DNA of 32,444 bases from Oscillospiraceae bacterium (lineage in GTDB: Bacteria > Bacillota > Clostridia > Oscillospirales > Ruminococcaceae). The notes beneath the pieces are model-generated. The model saw only the letters and a list, made by a program, of their open reading frames with translations, was not told the DNA's origin and ran no database searches. The DNA is taken from NCBI GenBank assembly GCA_017848125.1, contig JAGAJY010000165.1, positions 1 through 32,444 on the forward strand, in the 5' to 3' direction. A program made the position numbers and the translations under genes. This document shows, in pieces, positions 16,237 to 25,234 of the stretch (its first letter is position 1; each line of letters opens with the position of its first letter).

Positions 16237-18480
16237 TTACTTTTCCTTTTTATCGCAGTAGATGATTCCAAGTCCTACAGTCGACATATAGCATCTTCCG
16301 TAAACGTTCATATCACCCGATATAAATTCGCCGTTGCCTGTTCCTCCGAAATTGTGGAGGTCGTCGTTGACTCTTGTCCAGCTTTCGCCGTTGTTCTCGC
16401 TCATATAAATGCCGTGAACAGCGTCCTCCTCCTTAGGCATACCGCTGATGTAGATAACATAGGGGTCGCCCTCATTCTTGGGCTTGCCAAGACCTACAGC
16501 GTCGCAGAATTTAAGTCCCGGAACAAGTGTGAAATTCTCGCCGTGATCTGTGGAAACCAGCAGACCGCCTCCGCCTCCGGGAACATAGAATGTACCCTCA
16601 ATATCGGGAGCAATTGCAAGGCGCTTATACTTGGACATAGTGTCATATTTTCTCTTGAAGGTCTTGCCGCCGTCCGCACTTGCAAAAACAATGCTGTTGC
16701 AGCAGCCGTAAACATAGTCCTTGTTGACAGGGTCGCCGATAAGATATACGCTCTGGCTTCCTACTATTCCCTCAACCTTAGTCCATGTCTGACCCCAGTC
16801 CTCGGTGCGGTATGTATAGCTGCCGTTTGAGGGACTCCAGATAAGAGCCGAGCCGTCAGCGGTAAGAGCAACCTTGCCCTTGTAAAGTACCTTGTCAGGG
16901 TCGGGGCAGTTTGTAATGTCTGTCCAGCTTTTGCCGCCGTCGGTGGTGTAGGTAAGAAGCATCTGTGATTCGTCGCCGCCTACCTTAGCCCAAATATCGT
17001 GATTCTGAGCGGCAACAGCAATGCTTGTGGTTGAGCCTATCTGCCGTGAATGTCTTTCTGCGGACTCAAAGATATCCTCGTGGATAAAGCCGTCATAGTC
17101 GCCGATAGCTGAAATAAGGGGATAGTCCTTGTAGGAAACTATATCTTCGGGAACTACTTCCTCTATGCCCTTTGCTTCAAAGTAGAATTCAGGATTTTCG
17201 TCCCATATGTTATCGCAGGCGAATATGCCGTTGCCTGAGTTTACAAGTATTCTGTCGGAATTTCCGCTGTCCATAGCAAGAGAGCTGCACCAATGGATAG
17301 CCGCATTTGAGATCCAGTCCATACCGTTTGTGGACATAGTGTATTTGCCGTCAAGATCCTCCCATGTTGCTCCGCCGTCTGTGGAACGGAAGAACTTGTC
17401 TCCGAATGCGCCGTTGGGCTGTTCCTTCCATACCTCAGAAGTAACCAGAACAATATTGTTATCGTTTTCGGGGTCAATTACAATATCGCCTACAGTCCAG
17501 CTGACAACCTTGATCTCCTCGGCAGATGAGCTGTCGGCATTGTATTTATAGAGCGTACCCTGAACAGAGTTCCAAGGACCTTCCTTATTACCGTAAGAAA
17601 CGAACAGATTTCCCTTTGAATCAAGGTCAAAGCGCTGAGGCATAAATTTTGCCGCCGCTTCATCGGAAGCGGGGAGGGGATTCCATGTTTCTCCTGCGTC
17701 CTCGGAAATGTAGATATTATCTTCCTTTGAACGTGAAACGCCTGCATAGATTCGGGTCGTCTTTCCGTCTGCGGACTTGTTTCCGTCAAAAAGCAGGATA
17801 TTGATACCGTTTTCATTTCCCGTTGCGGTTACAGGGAAGGATTCAACCTTTTCCCATGTCTCGCCTGCGTCTGTACTGCGTATCATTCCGCCTGTTCTTC
17901 CGCCGCAGTAGATGATGTCGCTGTTGTTGGGGTCAACGGCAATTCTCTCGCCGTTTCCTCTGCCCATACCGTTTCCGTGGACCTTGATAAGGTCTGATAC
18001 ATCTATCTGCTTGAAATGCTCGCCGTAATCGTGAGAAACAAGGATACAGGTCTTTGCATTGCTGAAATATGATGTTCCTGTCGCAAGATATACATTTGCC
18101 GCATTGTTAGGGTCAACCGCAATACCGTCAATTCCCAGCAGACCCTTATCTTCCTCGGTAATATCATAGTTGAGCGCCTTCCAACAGTCAGCCTCTTTGT
18201 CCCATCTGTATGCGCCGCCTACATCTGTTCGTGCATAGAAAAGCCCCGGCTCACAGGTGTTTACAATTCCTGTGATAAATCCGCCGCCGCCGATAGCTAC
18301 CTGACCGTAAGTCCAGTCGGGATTCTCGTAAACAGCAGGTGCTATTTCAGCCTGAGCCTGTTCTGTCTGAGGTGCTTCTGTTTCTGTCTGAGCATTCTTG
18401 GAATCGCCGCAGCCTGCAAGTACAGTCATACACATAACAGCAGCTGTTAAAAAGCTTGCTTGTTTTCTGAATGAGGTCAT
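16237..18480 (-). CDS. GH74 xyloglucanase lipoprotein
   Basis: 747 residues. The signal ends in VLAGC (lipidated Cys24), followed by a Gln/Thr/Glu-rich linker. GGGGFITGI and YARTDVGGAYRW, with Asp86, match the first catalytic segment of GH74; AIGDYDGFIHEDI, with Asp461, matches the second. At least eight Asp-box repeats of the type S-T-D-x-G-x-T-W are spread along the chain (for example STDAGETW, SEDAGETW, STDGGATW, TTDGGKSW, SENNGESW), as expected for the two seven-bladed propellers. It should cut xyloglucan or related beta-glucans at the cell surface. No dockerin or carbohydrate-binding module is seen. Its start is only 18 bases past the topoisomerase stop, with GAAAGGA as ribosome binding site. 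Confidence 0.92.
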   Translation of the reverse strand: MTSFRKQASFLTAAVMCMTVLAGCGDSKNAQTETEAPQTEQAQAEIAPAVYENPDWTYGQVAIGGGGFITGIVNTCEPGLFYARTDVGGAYRWDKEADCWKALNYDITEEDKGLLGIDGIAVDPNNAANVYLATGTSYFSNAKTCILVSHDYGEHFKQIDVSDLIKVHGNGMGRGNGERIAVDPNNSDIIYCGGRTGGMIRSTDAGETWEKVESFPVTATGNENGINILLFDGNKSADGKTTRIYAGVSRSKEDNIYISEDAGETWNPLPASDEAAAKFMPQRFDLDSKGNLFVSYGNKEGPWNSVQGTLYKYNADSSSAEEIKVVSWTVGDIVIDPENDNNIVLVTSEVWKEQPNGAFGDKFFRSTDGGATWEDLDGKYTMSTNGMDWISNAAIHWCSSLAMDSGNSDRILVNSGNGIFACDNIWDENPEFYFEAKGIEEVVPEDIVSYKDYPLISAIGDYDGFIHEDIFESAERHSRQIGSTTSIAVAAQNHDIWAKVGGDESQMLLTYTTDGGKSWTDITNCPDPDKVLYKGKVALTADGSALIWSPSNGSYTYRTEDWGQTWTKVEGIVGSQSVYLIGDPVNKDYVYGCCNSIVFASADGGKTFKRKYDTMSKYKRLAIAPDIEGTFYVPGGGGGLLVSTDHGENFTLVPGLKFCDAVGLGKPKNEGDPYVIYISGMPKEEDAVHGIYMSENNGESWTRVNDDLHNFGGTGNGEFISGDMNVYGRCYMSTVGLGIIYCDKKEK

Positions 18481-18498
18481 ATCAACAGTCCTTTCATT

Positions 18499-20727
18499 TT
18501 ATAACGTAAGCTGATCGGGGTCGGTAATATCCTTGGCAAGACAGCCTGTTGCAGGAATTGATTTCATAACATATTTAGTCATTTCCGAAAGCTTTTCTTC
18601 GGGAATGATGTACGCATTCTCAACAAGCGCACCTGCTTTAAGGGTCATACACTGAACACCGATAGTATCTCTTGTAGTCTTTGGAAGAACAAGGGCTGTG
18701 TTGAAAATTACAGCTCTGCCCTTGGTAGATGTGAGCATAATATCCGCATTATCGGGAATAAAGAAGATACGCACAAGCCTTGATTTATCGGAGAATGCCT
18801 TTGTAAGCTTCTTGCGGTTTGTCTTTGTTTCAAATACATTCATAGGCACCTTTGCGCATTTTCCGTTTTCAAACACAAGGAACATAAAGCCGGAATAATC
18901 GGTGGTGGGGTGCATAGCAACCACGTTTTCATCAGGCTCGAATTCAAGCTTGACGGGAACATAGTCACCCAGAGCCGAAGCCTTTGTGTCGGAAAATTCC
19001 GAAGCCCTGCTCTTGTAAACCTGACACTTGTCCGTAAAGAACAGCAGCTCAGTGCGGTTTGTAGCCTCAAAAGCGGATTCCATAACGTCTCCGTCCTTTA
19101 GCTTCTGCTCGCCCGACATTCTCAGTGACTGAGGAGTTATCTTCTTGAAATAGCCCTCCTTGCTGATAAACAGGTGCACAGGATAATCGGGAGTATCGTC
19201 CTCGGGGCTGTCGTCCTCCTCATCGTCAACATAGCAGAACTGTGTCTTTCTGGGCTGACCGTATTTCTTGATGACCTCTTTCAGCTCGCTGACGATTATA
19301 TCAAGTATCTTCCTGTCATTGCCGAGAATTTCTTCCATTTCGGCAATATCCTTCTGAAGCTGGTCTGTCTCGGCAAGCCTGTTGATAATATATTCCTTGT
19401 TCAGGTGACGGAGCTTTATTTCCGCAACATATTCCGCCTGTATCTCATCAATGCCGAAGCCTATCATAAGGTTGGGAACTACCTCATTGTCGTCCTCAGT
19501 TTCTCTTACGATTTTAATAGCCTTGTCCACATCAAGCAGAATTTTTTTAAGACCCAGAAGCAGATGAAGCTTTTCCTTCTTCTTTGTAAGGTCATAATGA
19601 ACACGGCGCTTGACGCATTCCTTTCGGAAAGCGGTCCATTCCGTGAGTATCTCGTAAACTCCCATAACCTTGGGGTATCCTCCCACAAGGATATTGAAGT
19701 TGCAGGAAAATGCGTCCTGCAGGGGAGTGAGCTTGAAAAGCCTTTTCATAAGAGCGTCGGGGTCAGTGCCCTTCTTAACGTCAATGGCAATTTTCAGACC
19801 GTTAAGGTCAGATTCGTCTCGGATATAAGAGATCTCTCTGACCTTGCCCGATTTTGCAAGGTCAACTATCTTATCCTTTATCTGCTCGATAGTTGTGGTA
19901 GGAGGTATCTCGGTGATTTCTATGCAGTGCGCCTGAGGGTCGTAATTATACTTTGAGCGCACCTTTATGCTTCCTCTGCCTGTGCGGTAGATCTTTTCAA
20001 GCTCAGGTTCATCATATATCATAAATCCGCCGCCGGGAAAATCAGGACCCTTCAGAACCGAGAAAAGGTTGTAATCGGGATTTTTTATCAGCCCTATAGC
20101 CGCTTCGCATATTTCCTCTAAATTGAACGAGCATACGTTGCTTGCCATTGAAACGGCAATACCCATATTGGAATTGCAGAGAATAGAGGGGAATGAAGCG
20201 GGGAGCAGAGTAGGCTCAACGGTCTCATTGTCGTAGTTGGGAACAAAATCCACCGTGTCCTTGTCAATATCATGGAAAAGCTCAGCGCATATTGGAGCAA
20301 GCTTTGCCTCAGTGTATCGTGAAGCGGCATATGCCATATCTCTGGAATATGCCTTTCCGAAGTTGCCCTTGCTGTCAACATAGGGGTGCAGGAGAGCCTC
20401 GTTTCCTCTTGCCATACGAACCATTGTCTCGTAAATAGCCGCATCGCCGTGAGGATTGAGCTTCATAGTCTGACCCACAATGTTAGCCGACTTTGTTTTG
20501 TTTCCCGTAAGCAGACCCATCTTGTACATAGTGTAAAGAAGCTTTCTGTGAGAGGGCTTGAAGCCGTCTATCTCGGGCAATGCTCGTGAAACTATAACGC
20601 TCATTGCGTAGGGCATATAATTTTTTTCAAGTGTATCGGTGATTTTTTCCTCAACTACCTCGCCGCTGCCTGCGATATAAGCATTCTGAGCAGGGGCAGT
20701 TTTTTTCGGTTCCTTCTTTTTTGCCAT
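18499..20727 (-). CDS. parC: Type II topoisomerase subunit A, ParC-like
   Basis: 742 residues. The breakage-reunion domain is clear: LPEIDGFKPSHRKLLYTM, the NPHGDAAIYETMVRMAR segment and catalytic Tyr138 in ASRYTE. A coiled region and a beta-pinwheel follow. The C-terminal part is short and lacks the GyrA box (QRRGGKG), which favours topoisomerase IV over gyrase. At the quinolone-contact positions equal to E. coli GyrA Ser83 and Asp87 it has Ala96 and Glu100. No subunit B gene adjoins it in the window, which is unusual for parC. It lies 24 bases after the radical SAM maturase gene, with AAGGAG before ATG. Topoisomerase type A subunit is certain; ParC versus GyrA is likely but not proven. Confidence 0.87.
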   Translation of the reverse strand: MAKKKEPKKTAPAQNAYIAGSGEVVEEKITDTLEKNYMPYAMSVIVSRALPEIDGFKPSHRKLLYTMYKMGLLTGNKTKSANIVGQTMKLNPHGDAAIYETMVRMARGNEALLHPYVDSKGNFGKAYSRDMAYAASRYTEAKLAPICAELFHDIDKDTVDFVPNYDNETVEPTLLPASFPSILCNSNMGIAVSMASNVCSFNLEEICEAAIGLIKNPDYNLFSVLKGPDFPGGGFMIYDEPELEKIYRTGRGSIKVRSKYNYDPQAHCIEITEIPPTTTIEQIKDKIVDLAKSGKVREISYIRDESDLNGLKIAIDVKKGTDPDALMKRLFKLTPLQDAFSCNFNILVGGYPKVMGVYEILTEWTAFRKECVKRRVHYDLTKKKEKLHLLLGLKKILLDVDKAIKIVRETEDDNEVVPNLMIGFGIDEIQAEYVAEIKLRHLNKEYIINRLAETDQLQKDIAEMEEILGNDRKILDIIVSELKEVIKKYGQPRKTQFCYVDDEEDDSPEDDTPDYPVHLFISKEGYFKKITPQSLRMSGEQKLKDGDVMESAFEATNRTELLFFTDKCQVYKSRASEFSDTKASALGDYVPVKLEFEPDENVVAMHPTTDYSGFMFLVFENGKCAKVPMNVFETKTNRKKLTKAFSDKSRLVRIFFIPDNADIMLTSTKGRAVIFNTALVLPKTTRDTIGVQCMTLKAGALVENAYIIPEEKLSEMTKYVMKSIPATGCLAKDITDPDQLTL

Positions 20728-20751
20728 TTGTCGGATAAACTCCTTATTCTG

Positions 20752-22125
20752 TTATTCCTCAGCCGCCGCCTCAGCCTGAGCTGCCTTTATCATAATTGCA
20801 CATTCAAGTCTCTTTTTCTGGATCTCGCAGGACAGCTTGTGAGCGGTAAGCACATTGCCTGTGTAAATGAAATTGTTTGCATTACAGCCGCCGCTGCAAT
20901 AGAATTTTGCCCAGCACTTGCGGCAGTCTTCCTTAGTGTAGATGTGAGCCGCAGCGAAATCCTTTTTGATTTCAGTGTTAAATTCGCCTGTGTGGATATT
21001 GCCCATTTTATACTCGTCAACGCCGACAAACTGATGACAGGGATAAATATCTCCGTCGGAGGTAACAGCCACATACTCATTACCCGAACCGCAGCCCCTC
21101 AGACGCTTTATAGCACAAGGACCCTGGTCAAGGTCAAGCATAAAATGGAAGAAATTGAAATGCTTGCCCTTCTTCTCATTAACAAGCATAAGCTGAGCAA
21201 GTCTTTCATATTCGGAGAATACCGCAGGGAGATCCTTTTCTGTTATGGCATACTTCTCATCGTGGTCGCATACCACAGGCTCAACGGATATCTGGTCAAA
21301 GCCTAAGTCATAAAGATGGAAAACATCGTTGGAGAAATCGAGATTGTACTTTGTAAAAGTACCTCTTACATAATAGTTCTCATAATTTCTTTTCTTTGCA
21401 AGCTCTGTGTATTTTTCGATTATCTTATCATAGCAGCCTGTTCCGTCAACACGCTTTCTAACACGGTCGTTAACGTCCTTTCTGCCGTCAATGGAGAGAA
21501 CTACATTGGACATTTCCTTGTTGATAAAGTCCATCTTTTCCTCGTCAAGGAGCAGACCGTTTGTGGTAACGGTGAAGCGGAATTTCTTGTTGTATTCTTT
21601 TTCCTTTGAACGTCCGTACTCAACAAGCTGCTTGACCACGTCCCAGTTCATAAGAGGCTCGCCGCCGAAGAAATCCACTTCCAGATTCTCACGGTTTCCC
21701 GAGTTTTCGAGGAGGAAATCCAGAGCCTTCCTGCCTGTTTCAAAGCTCATTATCTTCCTTCCCATAGCATAGTCGCCCTGAGAAGCGAAGCAGTATTCGC
21801 AGCGGAGATTGCAGTCCATTGTAACAAGCAGGCACATAGCCTTTACAGGGGCGGCAACCGAATACTTGGCAAATTTCTCGTAATCGTCCTCTGAGAACAG
21901 TATCTTGTCGTTGTAAAGCTCCTTTACCTCCTCATAGCAGGAGATGATCTCATCTCTTGCATAGAATCTTGAAAGCTTTTCGATAACATTTTCGGGACAT
22001 TTATCCTCAAAGGGGGGAGCGATATTATCCAGCATATCATAGGTAAGCTCATCTACGATATGAACGCCGCCGCTGTGCACGTCAAGGACGATATTATATC
22101 CGTTCAGCTTATATTTATGTATCAT
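20752..22125 (-). CDS. Radical SAM SCIFF (ranthipeptide) maturase
   Basis: Installs thioether bonds between Cys sulfur and Thr side chains in the SCIFF peptide. From the preferred ATG at 22125 it has 457 residues: an N-terminal peptide-recognition region (MIHKYKLNGYNIVLDV), the radical SAM cluster motif CNLRCEYC (Cys105, 109, 112), GGEPLMNW, and a Cys-rich SPASM domain (GPCAIKRLRGCGSGNEYV, YPCHQ, CRKCWAKFYCSGGCNANN) that holds extra iron-sulfur clusters. The upstream ATG at 22137 directly abuts AAAGGA, so it is too close to be used; ATG 22125 is about 12 bases away. The peptide gene lies just upstream. Confidence 0.95.
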   Translation of the reverse strand: MIHKYKLNGYNIVLDVHSGGVHIVDELTYDMLDNIAPPFEDKCPENVIEKLSRFYARDEIISCYEEVKELYNDKILFSEDDYEKFAKYSVAAPVKAMCLLVTMDCNLRCEYCFASQGDYAMGRKIMSFETGRKALDFLLENSGNRENLEVDFFGGEPLMNWDVVKQLVEYGRSKEKEYNKKFRFTVTTNGLLLDEEKMDFINKEMSNVVLSIDGRKDVNDRVRKRVDGTGCYDKIIEKYTELAKKRNYENYYVRGTFTKYNLDFSNDVFHLYDLGFDQISVEPVVCDHDEKYAITEKDLPAVFSEYERLAQLMLVNEKKGKHFNFFHFMLDLDQGPCAIKRLRGCGSGNEYVAVTSDGDIYPCHQFVGVDEYKMGNIHTGEFNTEIKKDFAAAHIYTKEDCRKCWAKFYCSGGCNANNFIYTGNVLTAHKLSCEIQKKRLECAIMIKAAQAEAAAEE

Positions 22126-22167
22126 TTGAAAAACCATTCCTTTATTTTAAAAGTTTACAGATATAAG

Positions 22168-22210
22168 TCAGAGGATAGAGATTAGAATAAGTCTGACCTC
22201 TATCCTCTGA
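22168..22210 (-). terminator. Hairpin between the SCIFF peptide and its maturase
   Basis: TCAGAGGATAGAG (22168-22180) and CTCTATCCTCTGA (22198-22210) form a perfect 13-bp stem with a 17-base loop. It sits in the gap between peptide and maturase genes. No strong U-tract follows on the minus strand, so it more likely lowers read-through or protects the peptide mRNA than ends transcription completely. Confidence 0.6.
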
Positions 22211-22231
22211 TGACTTTAAATCAAGTCTGAA

Positions 22232-22369
22232 TTACTTTTCGCACTTCTGGTTAGCAACTGTGCAAGAAGTCTTGCAAGCGGACTGACAGGAAGCCTGGCA
22301 CTTGCCGCAGCCGCCCTTTGCAGCAGTCTGCTTGAGGTTAGCCTTGTTGATAGTCTTGATATGCTTCAT
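22232..22369 (-). CDS. SCIFF ranthipeptide precursor (six Cys in 45 residues)
   Basis: A 45-codon gene. It starts MKHIKTINKANLKQ and carries six Cys at positions 21, 24, 28, 32, 36 and 43, ending in NQKCEK. This matches the near-universal clostridial SCIFF family, in which a radical SAM enzyme forms Cys-to-Thr thioethers; in the Clostridium thermocellum homologue the mapped bond is Cys32 to Thr37, and both residues are present at the same numbers here. GGGGAGG lies nine bases before ATG. No protease or exporter gene adjoins it. Family assignment is firm; the biological role is not settled. Confidence 0.95.
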   Translation of the reverse strand: MKHIKTINKANLKQTAAKGGCGKCQASCQSACKTSCTVANQKCEK

Positions 22370-22404
22370 CTTGGATTATCCTCCCCAAAAAATAATTTAC
22401 CGTA

Positions 22405-22433
22405 ATTATAGCACATTTTTCAGAAGATTTCAA
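22405..22433 (-). promoter_or_regulatory. Sigma-A promoter of the SCIFF operon
   Basis: On the minus strand TTGAAA (22433-22428) and TATAAT (22410-22405) are 17 bases apart, with TG one base before the -10. The start site would be near 22398, giving a leader of about 30 bases. Confidence 0.85.
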
Positions 22434-22499
22434 GAAGTATTGTATTTTTCGGCATTTTGCACATATTTATATATCTTGCAAGGTGCAGATTGTTATATT

Positions 22500-22904
22500 T
22501 TACCTTCGAAATACAGGCTTTGTGTTCACTCCCTGATAACCCCCCAGAGCCGATGCACAGATTATTATGAGGAGCTTTGTAAAAATACCTGCCGCCGAAA
22601 ATATCTTTACCGTCAGCGCTCCTATAATAACAGCAATGAAGAAAACCGCAATGCCGCATACAAGCCCCGATGCAAGACCGTTTCTTCTGCGTCTGTTGGC
22701 TGTACAGAAGGCGCAGGCAAAGCAGCCTGCCGCAAGAGCGATACCCGACATTCCTCTGACAGCGCTTTCCGACATATCAAGAGCGGAAGCGGCAGCCGCT
22801 AAAATAAGAGCGGCGGCTGTAAGAGCGCCTGTTCCCGTCAGAACAGCAAGGATAAGTGTAGTTATCCTGTCCGCTCTGCGTGCAGCCGAGGGCGATTTTC
22901 TCAT
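22500..22904 (-). CDS. TIGR04086-type small membrane protein
   Basis: 134 residues with four hydrophobic segments (about 14-40, 50-68, 79-100 and 105-125) separated by a basic cytoplasmic-looking loop (NRRRRNG). This matches the TIGR04086 membrane family, which sits next to SCIFF genes in many Clostridia. Function unknown. It ends about 70 bases upstream of the SCIFF promoter and starts 60 bases after the branching enzyme gene. AAAGGA lies about 12 bases before ATG. Confidence 0.75.
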   Translation of the reverse strand: MRKSPSAARRADRITTLILAVLTGTGALTAAALILAAAASALDMSESAVRGMSGIALAAGCFACAFCTANRRRRNGLASGLVCGIAVFFIAVIIGALTVKIFSAAGIFTKLLIIICASALGGYQGVNTKPVFRR

Positions 22905-22964
22905 AGTCTGACCAATCCTTTCCGCAAGCTCTGTTTTGTAAATAATATGTACAGGTTCTGTGGA

Positions 22965-24728
22965 TTATGCGTCAAACATTCTTCCCGAAAAGGGAGCAAG
23001 GGTCACAGTGAAATAATTATCCTCAGCCTTTATGCAGACATTTTTCATAACAGGGGACTGACCGCTGTAAATACAGCTGTCTGAATTTATGAGTTCTTTC
23101 AGCACATCATATTCACCGCAGGGGATAAGCACCTCCTGCTCCTTGTCTGACAGATTAAGAGCAATAACCGTGGATTCATCTTCCCTATGTCTCTCATAAA
23201 CAAACACAGACTTGTCCTTTTCGTCCGAAAGCAGCCATTTAAAGCAGGCAGGGTCAAATTCACCGCTGTAAAGAGAGGGACGGCTCATATAAAGCTCCGA
23301 AAGCTCCTTGATATATCGGCTGAATGAATCATGCAGAGGATATTTCAGCAGCTCCCAGTCCTGCTCCTTTTCTTCGTCCCATTCTCTGAACTGTGCAAAT
23401 TCGCCGCCCATAAAATTCAGTTTCTTACCCGGGTGGGAATACATATACATATAAAATGCTCTTGCCTGAGGGAACTTTCCCTCATAATCCCCCCACATTT
23501 TCTGAATAGCGGTTGCCTTTCCGTGAACATTCTCGTCGTGAGAAACAGGCAGAATGTAGTTTTCATTGTAAAAATACATCATAGAAAAGGTGATTTTTCC
23601 GTGATGATACTTTCTTTCCTCAGGCGGCGTCCTGAAATAGTCAAAGGTATCGTTCATCCAGCCAAGATCCCACTTGTAGTCAAAGCCCAGACCGCCGTAT
23701 TCGGCAGGAGCGGTGACCTTCGGGAACGATGTGGAATCCTCTGCAATAAGCATTGCCGTAGGGTGAAGCCTGCGGAGTCCGCAGTTCATTTTTTTGAGAA
23801 ACTCCACCGTACAGCCGTTTACACCTCTTGCAGGGTCGCCCTGCCAGTAAATAGCCCTGCTGATAGCGTCCATTCTCAGTCCGTCAAAGTGATAAACGCT
23901 GAGCCAGTAATTTGCCGCCGACTGCAAAAAGCAGCATACCTCACGTCTTGAGTGGATAAAGTTATATGTGCCCCATTCGCTTTTTCCCACATCGCTGTTG
24001 GGATATTCATACAGACAAGTGCCGTCATACCGTGCCAGACCGTAGCTGTCAATTGCAAAGTGAACGGGAACAAAGTCCATAATAACACCTATACCATTAT
24101 TATGACATTTGTCAATAAGCTCCATAAGCTGAGCAGGAGTTCCGTATCTTGCGGTAGGAGCGAAAAATCCCGTAGTCTGATAGCCCCATGAGCAGTCTGC
24201 AGGATATTCGCTCAGCGGCATTACCTCAATATGTGTATAGCCATGCTCCCTGACGTATGATATAAGCTCATCTGCAATGCCCGAATATGTAATTTCCACG
24301 TCCTCGCTTCTTTTCCATGAGCCGAGATGAACTTCATAGATATTAAGAGGTCTGTCGTGGTTTTTTGAGCGGTTCTGCATCCATTTGAAATCTGTGAATC
24401 TGTAGTCCATCAGGTCTGTTATAATAGAAGAAAAGTTCGGGCGTAGCTCCATTGCAAAGCCGTAAGGGTCGCAGTGCTCTGTCCTCCCGCTTTGAGAATA
24501 AATGACATATTTATATTTCATACCCTTTCGTGCGTCGGGAGAGAAGTAGGTGAACACCTGACCGTTTTTCTGCATATCCTCCTCACGACCGTTCCAGTCG
24601 CCTATAACAGTTACCCGTGAAGCGGAGGGGGCAAAGGTGCGGAAAACAGTCCCCGTGTCATCGGTATGAGCACCGAAAAAATCATATGCGTCAAAAATAT
24701 TTCCCATATAGAATTCGTGCATATCCAT
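22965..24728 (-). CDS. glgB: 1,4-alpha-glucan (glycogen) branching enzyme
   Basis: GH13 enzyme that makes alpha-1,6 branches in glycogen. 587 residues, shorter than the roughly 730 of E. coli because the extra N-terminal domain is missing; it starts directly in the CBM48-like domain (VFRTFAPSASRVTVIGDWN). The catalytic residues are Asp287 in FDGLRMDAIS, Glu330 in LIAEDST and Asp398 in VSHDEN. GGEFAQFREWDE and a C-terminal beta-sandwich follow. It starts six bases after the MarR gene, so both are on one transcript. No other glycogen gene is in the window. In R. flavefaciens-type bacteria glycogen is a main carbon store, which fits. Confidence 0.94.
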   Translation of the reverse strand: MDMHEFYMGNIFDAYDFFGAHTDDTGTVFRTFAPSASRVTVIGDWNGREEDMQKNGQVFTYFSPDARKGMKYKYVIYSQSGRTEHCDPYGFAMELRPNFSSIITDLMDYRFTDFKWMQNRSKNHDRPLNIYEVHLGSWKRSEDVEITYSGIADELISYVREHGYTHIEVMPLSEYPADCSWGYQTTGFFAPTARYGTPAQLMELIDKCHNNGIGVIMDFVPVHFAIDSYGLARYDGTCLYEYPNSDVGKSEWGTYNFIHSRREVCCFLQSAANYWLSVYHFDGLRMDAISRAIYWQGDPARGVNGCTVEFLKKMNCGLRRLHPTAMLIAEDSTSFPKVTAPAEYGGLGFDYKWDLGWMNDTFDYFRTPPEERKYHHGKITFSMMYFYNENYILPVSHDENVHGKATAIQKMWGDYEGKFPQARAFYMYMYSHPGKKLNFMGGEFAQFREWDEEKEQDWELLKYPLHDSFSRYIKELSELYMSRPSLYSGEFDPACFKWLLSDEKDKSVFVYERHREDESTVIALNLSDKEQEVLIPCGEYDVLKELINSDSCIYSGQSPVMKNVCIKAEDNYFTVTLAPFSGRMFDA

Positions 24729-24734
24729 AGTGAT

Positions 24735-25181
24735 TCAGACTCCTTTGTTTTCTGCAATAATTTCCGAAGCGTTCAGATAGTCGTTCAGCGAATCTATAAG
24801 CTGATCCGCACGCTCACACCCCATAATGCGGATAACAGCGTCAAGCTTTTCCGAAAGCTCTGCTGTACCGATTCGTATTTTTTCCTTTCCGCATTCGGTA
24901 ATGATAACGTATATTTTACGTCGGTCTGCCACGTCGGTCTGACGGGTGATGTATCCTTTCTTTTCAAGTGAACGGAGTATGCCTGCAATGCGTCCCCCGG
25001 TCATTTCAAGCGATGAAGCTATCTGCCCCGGCAGAAGCCTGCAATCCTCGTGAAATATAAAGGATAGAACTCTCATTTCTCCTCTGAGAAAATCCTCCAA
25101 GCCGAGATAATGCTTATTGAAATAAAGTCTTCTCATAGTGTCCATCAGTCTGCCGCTAAGCTCTGTATCATAGTCGTGCAA
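24735..25181 (-). CDS. MarR family transcriptional regulator
   Basis: About 148 residues with the MarR winged helix: LLPGQIASSLEMTGGRIAGILRSLEKKGYITRQTD and the wing DRRKIYVIIT. Long helices at both ends serve dimerisation. I prefer the TTG at 25181, ten bases after AGGAG (25192-25196); the GTG at 25190 touches that sequence and is too close. It sits upstream of glgB by six bases, which suggests that glgB, and perhaps the next gene, is under its control. A 17-bp palindrome in its leader is the likely self-regulation site. Confidence 0.88.
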   Translation of the reverse strand: MHDYDTELSGRLMDTMRRLYFNKHYLGLEDFLRGEMRVLSFIFHEDCRLLPGQIASSLEMTGGRIAGILRSLEKKGYITRQTDVADRRKIYVIITECGKEKIRIGTAELSEKLDAVIRIMGCERADQLIDSLNDYLNASEIIAENKGV

Positions 25182-25206
25182 TAAGCTCACGCTCCTTTGT
25201 GATAAA

Positions 25207-25223
25207 ATTTAACACTGTTAAAT
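25207..25223 (-). promoter_or_regulatory. Candidate MarR operator (17-bp palindrome)
   Basis: ATTTAACACTGTTAAAT is a perfect palindrome about its central base, placed between the -10 element and the ribosome binding site of the marR-glgB transcript. Size and symmetry suit a MarR dimer. Confidence 0.7.
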
Positions 25224-25234
25224 ATCTTGATTAT

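Noticed and set aside
19174..19956. Plus-strand frame of 260 codons opposite parC
   Set aside because: Shadow of the topoisomerase gene, with no start signal or recognisable domain.
23331..23951. Plus-strand frame of 206 codons opposite glgB
   Set aside because: Lies inside the branching enzyme gene whose catalytic motifs are intact in the minus frame.
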